From: CAYLOC01 sp964385195
GTDB taxonomy: Bacteria > Actinomycetota > Actinomycetes > Propionibacteriales > Nocardioidaceae
Assembly: GCA_964385195.1 (NCBI GenBank)
Contig: CAYLOC010000163.1
Span: forward strand, 1 to 7,316
Direction of reading: 5' to 3'
Length of the DNA stretch: 7,316 nucleotides
Notes under the pieces: model-generated
Seen by the model: only the letters and a program-made list of their open reading frames with translations
What the model was told of the DNA's origin: nothing
The model's database searches: none
Program-made: the position numbers and the translations under genes
Shown: in pieces, positions 1 to 4,945 of the stretch
How the letters are laid out: each line of letters begins with the position of its first letter
How positions within the stretch are numbered: the first letter of the stretch is position 1

Positions 1-205
1 ACAGCGGCTTCTCCTGCAGGTGGGTGTCGACCAGCGGGCCGACGTACTCCAGCAGTCCCTCGCCGAGCTGGGAGTAGTAGGCGTTGATCTGCCGGGCACG
101 CTTGGCGGCGTAGAGGACCAGCCGGTACTTGGAATCGGTCTTGGTCAGCAGCTCATCGATAGGGGGGTTGGTGATCCCCTCGGCTACGGGCTGGGTTCCG
201 GACAC
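1..205 (-). CDS. rpoZ: RNA polymerase omega subunit, N-terminal part (cut by left window edge)
   Basis: The reading frame runs off the left edge and shows the first 68 residues. It begins MSGTQPVAEGITNPPIDELL and continues through TKTDSKYRLVLYAAKRARQ and INAYYSQLGEGLLEYVGPLV. This matches the actinobacterial omega subunit, including the conserved segment that contacts the beta-prime C-terminus (KYRLV..AAKRARQIN). Omega assists assembly and stability of core RNA polymerase. I chose the GTG start at 205-203 because a GAGG Shine-Dalgarno at 216-213 sits 7 bases upstream and overlaps the gmk stop codon. Only 9 bases separate the gmk stop from this start, so rpoZ is probably co-transcribed and translationally coupled with gmk. 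The gmk-rpoZ pair is a standard neighbourhood in many bacteria. No damage is visible; the C-terminus is outside the window. Confidence 0.93.
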   Translation of the reverse strand, partial: MSGTQPVAEGITNPPIDELLTKTDSKYRLVLYAAKRARQINAYYSQLGEGLLEYVGPLVDTHLQEKPL

Positions 206-212
206 GCAAGCG

Positions 213-216
213 CCTC
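213..216 (-). promoter_or_regulatory. Shine-Dalgarno of rpoZ
   Basis: GAGG on the minus strand, overlapping the gmk TGA stop as TGAGG. It lies 7 bases before the GTG start of rpoZ. This spacing decides the rpoZ start and suggests that ribosomes ending on gmk can reinitiate on rpoZ. Confidence 0.6.
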
Positions 217-835
217 ACTGACTGTCGGGTTGATGGCTGTCGGGTTGATGGGTTCGCATCAATGCTACCAACTCCTCCGCCGCGGCGTGAACTTCGGCGT
301 TGACGATGGTGCGGTCGAACTCCGGTTCGGCGGCGAGCTCGGTTCTCGCGGTAGCCAGTCGCGCCTCTCGGGTCGCGTCGTCCTCGGTGCCGCGTAGCGC
401 GAGTCGGCGTACCATCTCCTGCCACGTCGGGGCGGTGAGGAACACGAACAACGCCTCGGGCATCGTCCGCCGCACCTGGCGGGCACCTTGCAGGTCGATC
501 TCCAGCAGCGCCAGCCGACCGTCGGCCAGGGCTCGCTCGACCGGGGCGCGCGGCGTGCCGTACCGGGCGGCGTTATGCACCACCGCCCACTCCAACAACT
601 CGTTGTCGCGGATCATCGCGTCGAACCGGTCATCGTCGACGAACCGGTAGTGCACCCCGTCGACCTCGCCGGGCCGTGGCGGGCGGGTGGTCGCCGACAC
701 CGAGATCCACACCTCGGGGTAGTGGGATCGGATGTACGCCGAGACCGTGCCCTTGCCCACCGCGGTCGGCCCCGCCAGCACCGTCAGCCGACTCCGGCCG
801 GCCGGGAGCCGGTCAGGAGCGGGGGGCGAACTCAC
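215..835 (-). CDS. gmk: Guanylate kinase
   Basis: Cytosolic enzyme transferring phosphate from ATP to GMP (or dGMP) to give GDP, an essential step to GTP. With the GTG start at 835 the protein has 206 residues, normal for the family. The P-loop is GPTAVGKGT (22-30). The GMP-binding region shows SATTR (47-51), PRPGEVDGVHY (53-63), LLEWA (80-84) and YGT (92-94). IDLQGAR follows at 113-119 and the lid-region RGTEDD at 148-153. The P-loop has Thr in place of the common Ser and Ala in place of Gly; the Ala is usual in actinobacteria. The start overlaps the end of mihF by 23 bases in another frame. An earlier in-frame GTG at 871 would add 12 residues with no family support. No strong Shine-Dalgarno is seen, so the start is only moderately sure. 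The C-terminus carries a duplicated HQPDS segment. Confidence 0.95.
   Translation of the reverse strand: MSSPPAPDRLPAGRSRLTVLAGPTAVGKGTVSAYIRSHYPEVWISVSATTRPPRPGEVDGVHYRFVDDDRFDAMIRDNELLEWAVVHNAARYGTPRAPVERALADGRLALLEIDLQGARQVRRTMPEALFVFLTAPTWQEMVRRLALRGTEDDATREARLATARTELAAEPEFDRTIVNAEVHAAAEELVALMRTHQPDSHQPDSQ
222..251. repeat. Exact 15-bp tandem duplication at the 3' end of gmk
   Basis: CTGTCGGGTTGATGG occurs twice back to back at 222-236 and 237-251. On the minus strand this gives HQPDS repeated at the extreme C-terminus of guanylate kinase, just before the stop. The unit is a multiple of three, so the frame is kept. It lies beyond the conserved fold and probably has no catalytic effect. 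The most likely origin is slippage. Confidence 0.9.
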
Positions 836-1133
836 GCTCGAGGGCGGCCACCTGGTTGGCGCCCAGGCCACGCACGCGGCGGGACTCGGCGATCCCCAGC
901 CGGTTCATCAGGCTGCGCGCACGCACCTTTCCCAGTCCCGGCATGGCCTGCAGCAGGTCGAGGACCTTCATCTTGCCGATGGCCTCGTTCTTGTGGCCAT
1001 CGCGCAGCACCTCCGCCAGGGAGGCGCCGGAGTGCTTCAGCCGGGCCTTGACCGCGGCCCGCTCGCGGCGCATCTTCGCCGCCTTCTGCAGGGCCGCCTG
1101 GCGTTGTTCCGGACTCAACTCGGGCACGGGCAT
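813..1133 (-). CDS. mihF: Integration host factor, actinobacterial type (mIHF)
   Basis: A protein of 106 residues starting MPVPELSPEQRQAAL. It ends with the hallmark of actinobacterial IHF: HSGASLAEVL (34-43), IGKMKVLDLLQAMPGLGKVR (52-71) and GIAESRRVRGLGANQ (80-94). Known members are small basic nucleoid proteins, unrelated in fold to E. coli IHF, that bind DNA through a helix-two-turn-helix region around the GLGKVRAR stretch and affect integration, compaction and transcription. The ATG at 1133 is supported by GAGGT at 1145-1141, 7 bases upstream, and by the family N-terminus. The reading frame stays open far upstream, but that part overlaps pyrF antiphase and is not coding. It follows pyrF after an 86-base gap and overlaps the gmk start by 23 bases; this order is conserved in actinobacteria. 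Confidence 0.95.
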   Translation of the reverse strand: MPVPELSPEQRQAALQKAAKMRRERAAVKARLKHSGASLAEVLRDGHKNEAIGKMKVLDLLQAMPGLGKVRARSLMNRLGIAESRRVRGLGANQVAALEREFAPRS

Positions 1134-1179
1134 GGGGATGACCTCAGCGAGGAACGATCGGAAGTGGATGCACGGGGGC

Positions 1180-1208
1180 AACCTACTGTGGCGAGCACGC
1201 GGTCGCAA
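1180..1208 (-). promoter_or_regulatory. Candidate sigma-70-type promoter for mihF-gmk-rpoZ
   Basis: In the 86-base pyrF-mihF gap the minus strand carries TTGCGA (1208-1203) and TAGGTT (1185-1180), separated by exactly 17 bases. These resemble the -35 and -10 boxes of primary sigma factors in actinobacteria. The start point would fall near 1173, giving a leader of about 40 bases before the mihF ATG at 1133. This is motif matching only; no transcript data support it. No convincing terminator is seen between pyrF and this promoter, so read-through from the pyr genes is also likely. Confidence 0.5.
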
Positions 1209-1219
1209 ACGCGGCCCCT

Positions 1220-2053
1220 TCACTTCCCTCCGGCGAGGGCTGCGCGGACCTGGTTCAGCGTCTGTGTCGTGGCCGCCTGGAGGTCGTCGGGCGCCGGTCC
1301 GTGCTCCAGGATGCTGCGCGAGGCGGAGGCGAGCACATGATGGGTGGCCGTGCCGAAGACTGCGCGGATCGTGTCGGCGTTGCCGCCCTGGGCGCCGACG
1401 CCGGGTGCCAGTACCGGGCCGTTGAGGTGCTCGGGGACCGGTACGACGACCTGGTTGGCGCCGACGACCGCGCCGACGGATCCCATCGGCGTCGCACCGT
1501 CGTTCTCCGCCGCGACCTCGGCGAGCAGCCGCGCCGCCACCGAGACTCCACCGGTCTCGGCAAGCTGGACCTCGGCGCCGTCGGGGTTGGATGTCGCGGC
1601 CAGCACGAACACTCCGCGGCCGTGCGCGGCCGCTGTGTCCAGCACCGGCCGGAGCGACCCGAACCCGAGGTAGGGGCTGACCGTGATCGCGTCGACCGCC
1701 AGCGGCGCGGAGGCGCTCAGGTAGGCGTCGGCGTACCCCTGCATGGTGGAGCCGATGTCGCCGCGTTTGACGTCGGCGAGTACAAGGGTCCCGGCCGCCC
1801 GTGCGGAGGAGAGAAGCCGTTCGAGCACGGCGATGCCGGCCGCCCCGTGCCGCTCGAAGAACGCGCTCTGCGGTTTCAGCACCGCCACCCGCCCGCACAG
1901 CGAGTCCGCGCAGGTCATGGCGAACCGCTCCAGCCCGGCGGCGTCGTCGGTCAGCCCCCAGCGACGCAGCAGGTACGGATGCGGGTCGATGCCGACGCAT
2001 AACGGTCCGTGCTCGTCCATCGCTGCCCGCAGCCTTGCTCCGAACGTCTCCAC
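1220..2053 (-). CDS. pyrF: Orotidine 5'-phosphate decarboxylase, mycobacterial-type
   Basis: Converts OMP to UMP and CO2, the last step of de novo pyrimidine synthesis, in the cytosol. With the GTG start at 2053 the protein has 277 residues. It shows VGIDPHPYLLRRWGL (20-34), LKPQSAFFE (59-67), the catalytic Asp-x-Lys-x-x-Asp centre in ADVKRGDIGSTMQGYA (D94, K96, D99), and the phosphate-site segments PGVGAQGG (217-224) and SASRS (242-246, with R246). These features fit the longer subgroup found in mycobacteria and Streptomyces. I prefer GTG 2053 because a strong GGAGGAGGG lies 7 bases upstream and the resulting METFGARL fits the family N-terminus. The alternative ATG at 2077 would overlap the upstream stop as ATGA and add 8 residues (SQEEGAA region) made from the Shine-Dalgarno itself. 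The active site is intact. Confidence 0.95.
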   Translation of the reverse strand: METFGARLRAAMDEHGPLCVGIDPHPYLLRRWGLTDDAAGLERFAMTCADSLCGRVAVLKPQSAFFERHGAAGIAVLERLLSSARAAGTLVLADVKRGDIGSTMQGYADAYLSASAPLAVDAITVSPYLGFGSLRPVLDTAAAHGRGVFVLAATSNPDGAEVQLAETGGVSVAARLLAEVAAENDGATPMGSVGAVVGANQVVVPVPEHLNGPVLAPGVGAQGGNADTIRAVFGTATHHVLASASRSILEHGPAPDDLQAATTQTLNQVRAALAGGK

Positions 2054-2060
2054 GGCCGCT

Positions 2061-2070
2061 CCCTCCTCCT
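2061..2070 (-). promoter_or_regulatory. Strong Shine-Dalgarno deciding the pyrF start
   Basis: The minus strand reads AGGAGGAGGG, then AGCGGCC (7 bases), then GTG at 2053. This is the best ribosome site in the window. It falls inside the longer pyrF frame that begins at ATG 2077, which argues for the shorter protein. Confidence 0.6.
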
Positions 2071-2073
2071 GGC

Positions 2074-3000
2074 TCATGCCGTTTTTGCCCGGCCGGTGCC
2101 GATGAGGTCTGCCGCACGCGGCGCACCGCGGGCAGCGAGTTCCGCGCCGAGCTCAGCCACGATCCGCGCGGCGGCGGCCGGTTCGCGCAGCAGTGCGGTG
2201 CCGATCTGGACCGCGGAGGCCCCGGCGGCAAGCAGGGCCGCGGCATCACGCCCGCTGCACACGCCACCCGCCGCGACGATGGTCATGTCCGGCAGCGCGG
2301 TCACCACCTCGGTAACCGCGTGCAACGTCAGCGGCAGCACGGCCGGCCCCACGAGGTGTCCCCGGACCGCCGCACCGAGGGTGTGCGGGTCGTAGGACGT
2401 GCCCGGTGGTGTGCCCGCGACCACCACGGCATCCGCGCCGCTGTCGGCCACTGCGACGGCGAGCGCGGGCAGCGGCGCGTGGCCGGGCGTGAGCTTCACC
2501 AGGACCGGCACCCCTCGTGCCGCCTCGCGGCGTACGACCCCCACGATGCGGCCTGCCATCGCCACCGGGTCATGGCTCGGAGCATCACCACGGGGCGGAG
2601 CGTCCAGCACGACCTCGAGAGCGGCGATGCCCGGGGTGTCACCCACCCGCCGGGCCAGCTCGGCGTACTCCTCCAGGCTGTGCCCGCGCACCGACACCAG
2701 GACGCGGGCCTCGGTCTGCAGCAGCCACGGGAGCTCGGTGGCCAGGAAGTGGTCGACTCCCGGGCCTGCCGCGGCGGCGGAGAACAACAGCCCCGACGGT
2801 GTCTCGACGATGCGCCGGCCGGGTCCCTCGACCCGGTCCCGGGTCACCGAGCGGGTGACGACACCGCCGAGCCCGGTCAGGTCGACGTACCGGGAGATCT
2901 CGCGGCCACTCCCGGTGCAGCCGGCTGCCGTCATGACGGGGTTGTCCAGGCGCATCCCGGCCAGCGAGACGGACAGGTCGACCGCGGCGCCGCCGTTCAT
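2074..3000 (-). CDS. Class 1B dihydroorotate dehydrogenase-like flavoprotein with altered active site
   Basis: A 308-residue protein aligning by eye with class 1B PyrD along its length: LDNPVMTAAGCTGSGREISR (18-37), ETPSGLL (66-72), LPWL (90-93), VLVKLTP (166-172), AAGGVCSGRDAAALLAAGAS (243-262) and IGTALL (266-271). The FMN-related Lys (K169) and the phosphate-site GG and GT are kept. The usual LELNISCPN, which holds the catalytic Cys and orotate-binding Asn, is replaced by LEVVLDAPP (128-136). The Asn-Thr of the later orotate loop is AGTPPG (195-200), the substrate Lys position reads Arg (R50), and the MLNAIGLQN-type loop reads LLFSAAAAG (71-79). The family therefore predicts FMN binding but not normal dihydroorotate oxidation. 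ATG 3000 overlaps the pyrK-like stop as ATGA and has GGGGGAG 6 bases upstream. It is probably the partner of the pyrK-like product. It would commonly be annotated as pyrD; I leave the symbol empty because the substrate is uncertain. Confidence 0.85.
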   Translation of the reverse strand: MNGGAAVDLSVSLAGMRLDNPVMTAAGCTGSGREISRYVDLTGLGGVVTRSVTRDRVEGPGRRIVETPSGLLFSAAAAGPGVDHFLATELPWLLQTEARVLVSVRGHSLEEYAELARRVGDTPGIAALEVVLDAPPRGDAPSHDPVAMAGRIVGVVRREAARGVPVLVKLTPGHAPLPALAVAVADSGADAVVVAGTPPGTSYDPHTLGAAVRGHLVGPAVLPLTLHAVTEVVTALPDMTIVAAGGVCSGRDAAALLAAGASAVQIGTALLREPAAAARIVAELGAELAARGAPRAADLIGTGRAKTA

Positions 3001-3833
3001 CCCGGACTCCCCCAACCGTTCGACAGCTGGTCCCAGGCGACACGTTCCGCGGGCAGCACCGGGCCGTCGACGCAGGCACGGGCGGACCGGAGCACACCGT
3101 CGTCGCCGCGGACCGGCAGCTCACACCCCCCGCACGCGCCAAAGCCACACGGCAGTGGCCGCTCGACCGCTACCTGGCACCATGCGCCGCCCTCGCCTGC
3201 CACGCGGGCGGCGTCGGCCAGCAGGGTCGAGGGGCCGCAGGCGTAGACGACCTCCGCCTCGTGCCGCTGGAGCACCGACGGCAGTACGTCGACCACGCTG
3301 CCGCGGATTCCCACGCTGCCGTCGTGGGTGGTGACGGTGACCGACCGGGCCGCACGCCGGGCCTGGAGCGCGCCGAACAGACCGGGCTCACGCTCGGCGC
3401 CGAGCACCATGTGGACCGGGCAGCCGCGGTCACGCAGCCGCTCGGCGAGTCCGAACATCAAGGCGCTGGCATACCCCTCGGCGACGAGGGCGCAGGTCAC
3501 CGGCTCCTTCGGGAGCGCGAACGGCCGGCCCAGGGGGCCGGTGATCTCCACCGTGTCATGGGCGCGGCGTCCGGCGAGCCAACGGCTGCCGGGCCCGCGC
3601 GGGGACACCACGACCTCGACGGTGCTGCCGTAGGCGCCGGACGGCTTCGCGCGGTAGACCCAGTACGGTCGCGGCAGCACGGTCGCCGACATCTCCCCGC
3701 CTACCCCGAGCAGCACGAACGTGCCGGGGCGGGCTCGTTCGGCGACTCCGGCCGCGACGAGGGTGAGGTGGGTGTAGTCGCCGGACCGGGACACGGAGAA
3801 GACCTCGCCGTGGACCCGCGGCGGCGGCGTCAT
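2997..3833 (-). CDS. PyrK-like iron-sulfur flavoprotein (dihydroorotate dehydrogenase electron-transfer subunit family), divergent
   Basis: A 278-residue member of the PyrK branch of ferredoxin-NADP reductase-like proteins. In classical class 1B enzymes PyrK carries FAD and a [2Fe-2S] cluster and passes electrons from PyrD to NAD+. The cluster ligands are intact: C229-x4-C234-x2-C237-x16-C254, with GFGACGGC in the centre and CVDGPV after the last Cys. VYACGPSTLL (196-205) is the family's CGP motif and GPLGRPFALP (99-108) is also typical. Other motifs deviate: the FAD motif usually reading RRP-x-S is PRPYWVYR (54-61), and the GGGIGVPPL-type nucleotide loop reads AEGYASALM (118-126). FAD and NAD binding may thus be changed. 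ATG 3833 overlaps the upstream pyrD stop as ATGA; the open frame extends further upstream, but only inside pyrD. It ends in an ATGA overlap with the class 1B pyrD-like gene, its likely partner. Confidence 0.83.
   Translation of the reverse strand: MTPPPRVHGEVFSVSRSGDYTHLTLVAAGVAERARPGTFVLLGVGGEMSATVLPRPYWVYRAKPSGAYGSTVEVVVSPRGPGSRWLAGRRAHDTVEITGPLGRPFALPKEPVTCALVAEGYASALMFGLAERLRDRGCPVHMVLGAEREPGLFGALQARRAARSVTVTTHDGSVGIRGSVVDVLPSVLQRHEAEVVYACGPSTLLADAARVAGEGGAWCQVAVERPLPCGFGACGGCELPVRGDDGVLRSARACVDGPVLPAERVAWDQLSNGWGSPG
3007..3013 (-). promoter_or_regulatory. Shine-Dalgarno of the class 1B pyrD-like gene
   Basis: GGGGGAG on the minus strand, then 6 bases, then the ATG at 3000. It favours this start over an in-frame TTG at 3015, which would add five residues and lies upstream of this site. 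Confidence 0.55.
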
Positions 3834-4945
3834 CTGCTGCTCACGGCCGCAGTACGGTGCTGCGCACGGCGGGCGACCTCCCGCTGGACGCGCGAGGCCC
3901 AACGCGGCCCCTGGTAGACGAATGCGGTGTAGGCCTGGACCAGGTTCGCCCCTGCGTCCAACCGCCCGAGGACATCAGCGGCGTCCCACACCCCACCAAC
4001 GGAGATGAGGGTCGGCTCCGGCCCGAGCCGTCGGCGCAGGTTGGCCAGCATCTGTTCCGAGCGTTCCCGCAGCGGGCGGCCGGAGAGACCGCCGGCGCCT
4101 GCTGCGTCGACGGTTGCGGGGTCGGTGACCAGGCCGTCACGGCCGACGGTGGTGTTGCAGCACACGACCCCGGCCAGGCCCTGCTCGGTCACCAGATCGG
4201 CCACGGCCGCGACGTCGGGGTCGGCGAGGTCGGGGGCGATCTTCACCAGCAGCGGCACCGGACGCCCGGCGACGGTGTCCGCCGTCTCGCGCACGGTGGC
4301 CAGCAGCGGGCGCAGGCGCGACACCGCCTGGAGGTCACGCAGGCCGGGGGTGTTGGGTGAGCTGACGTTGACGACGAGGTAGTCGGCGTACGGCGCGAGG
4401 AGGCCGGCACTGGTGCGGTAGTCGGCCTCGGCGTCCTCGGCGTCCTCAGCGTCCTTGCTGCGGCCGATGTTCACCCCGACGACGAGCCGGCCCCGGGGGT
4501 GCCGCCGCCGGAGCCGGGCCAGCCGGCGCGCGACCACTGCGGCGCCGTCGTTGTTGAACCCCATCCGGTTGACCACGGCATGGTCGGCAGGAAGCCGGAA
4601 CAGCCGGGGTCGCGGGTTGCCCGGCTGCGGCCGGGCGGTCACGGTGCCGACCTCGACGAAGGAGAAGCCCATCGCCGCCAGGGCGGGGACGCCGACGGCG
4701 TTCTTGTCGAACCCGGCGGCCAGTCCCAGCGGTCCCGGGAAGCGCACCCCCATCACCCGCCGAGACGTCACATCTTCCGCGACATGCCGGGCGTGTCGCG
4801 GAAGATGTGACGTCTCGGCGGTGACGAGGGCAAGCAGACCAGGGACGGCGTGGCCGGCGCGGATCGCGCGGAAGGCCCACCGGTGCGCACGCTCGGCGTC
4901 GATCCGGGTGAGACCGTGGTCGAACAGCGTCTGGTACAGGGTCAT
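3830..4945 (-). CDS. pyrD: Dihydroorotate dehydrogenase, class 2 (quinone-dependent)
   Basis: Oxidises dihydroorotate to orotate and passes electrons to quinone (menaquinone expected in actinobacteria), acting at the inner face of the membrane through its N-terminal helical segment (about 1-40). The protein has 371 residues. Class 2 hallmarks are visible: FPGPLGLAAGFDKN (69-82, K81), VEVGTVTARPQPGNP (97-111), NRMGFNN (126-132), VNIG (158-161), NVSSPNTPGLRDLQ (193-206, catalytic S196 with N193 and N198), VKIAPD (234-239), CNTT (263-266), GGLSGRPL (285-292) and ISVGGV (314-319). The active site looks complete. The ATG at 4945 overlaps the carB stop as ATGA. Two oddities occur: residues 42-63 are encoded by a large perfect inverted repeat and make the loop before RVMG longer than in relatives I can recall, and three DAE repeats occupy 165-173. 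Confidence 0.96.
   Translation of the reverse strand: MTLYQTLFDHGLTRIDAERAHRWAFRAIRAGHAVPGLLALVTAETSHLPRHARHVAEDVTSRRVMGVRFPGPLGLAAGFDKNAVGVPALAAMGFSFVEVGTVTARPQPGNPRPRLFRLPADHAVVNRMGFNNDGAAVVARRLARLRRRHPRGRLVVGVNIGRSKDAEDAEDAEADYRTSAGLLAPYADYLVVNVSSPNTPGLRDLQAVSRLRPLLATVRETADTVAGRPVPLLVKIAPDLADPDVAAVADLVTEQGLAGVVCCNTTVGRDGLVTDPATVDAAGAGGLSGRPLRERSEQMLANLRRRLGPEPTLISVGGVWDAADVLGRLDAGANLVQAYTAFVYQGPRWASRVQREVARRAQHRTAAVSSR
4427..4453. repeat. Three 9-bp tandem units coding DAE-DAE-DAE in pyrD
   Basis: Near-identical 9-base units (GCGTCCTCG-like on the plus strand) follow each other here and encode DAEDAEDAE at residues 165-173 of class 2 PyrD. They lie between NIGRSK and the ADYRTS helix. In relatives this loop is variable and acidic, so the repeat probably arose by slippage in a tolerant place. 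Confidence 0.75.
4757..4821. repeat. Perfect 28-bp inverted repeat inside the class 2 pyrD reading frame
   Basis: The arms are 4757-4784 and 4794-4821, perfectly complementary over all 28 bases and separated by 9 bases centred on 4789. Inside the spacer three more pairs are possible (4786-4788 with 4790-4792) after one mismatch. In the mRNA this would fold into a very stable hairpin early in the pyrD message. It encodes residues 42-63, between the N-terminal helical part and the barrel. No run of T follows on either strand and the gene stays open through it, so it is unlikely to be a simple terminator. It could be a dispersed palindromic element inserted in frame, a recombination or protein-binding site, or an RNA processing site. 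Its copy number in the genome cannot be judged here. Confidence 0.95.

Noticed and set aside
1197..1214. Small GC-rich hairpin (CGCG...CGCG) after the pyrF stop as a terminator.
   Set aside because: The stem is only about four pairs, has no T tract, and overlaps the candidate -35 box; it is expected by chance at this base composition.
1134..2267. Long minus-strand open frame continuous with mihF, which could suggest a 484-residue fusion protein.
   Set aside because: The upstream part runs antiphase through pyrF and the end of the pyrD-like gene, is rich in Arg and low in any family motif, and the mIHF family starts at the ATG at 1133 with its own Shine-Dalgarno.
1801..3246. Long plus-strand open frame (481 codons) opposite pyrF and the class 1B genes.
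   Set aside because: High-GC third-position bias opens such antisense frames; the translation is Arg/Pro/Ala-rich with no recognisable domain, and the opposite strand carries clear enzymes.
2997..3902. Longer pyrK-like frame with an upstream start at 3902.
   Set aside because: The extra residues lie wholly inside the class 2 pyrD gene and show no family similarity; ATG 3833 gives the ATGA overlap and the normal PyrK length.
4757..4821. Inverted repeat as a rho-independent terminator.
   Set aside because: There is no T-rich tract after either arm, and it lies in the middle of an intact gene with coupled genes downstream.
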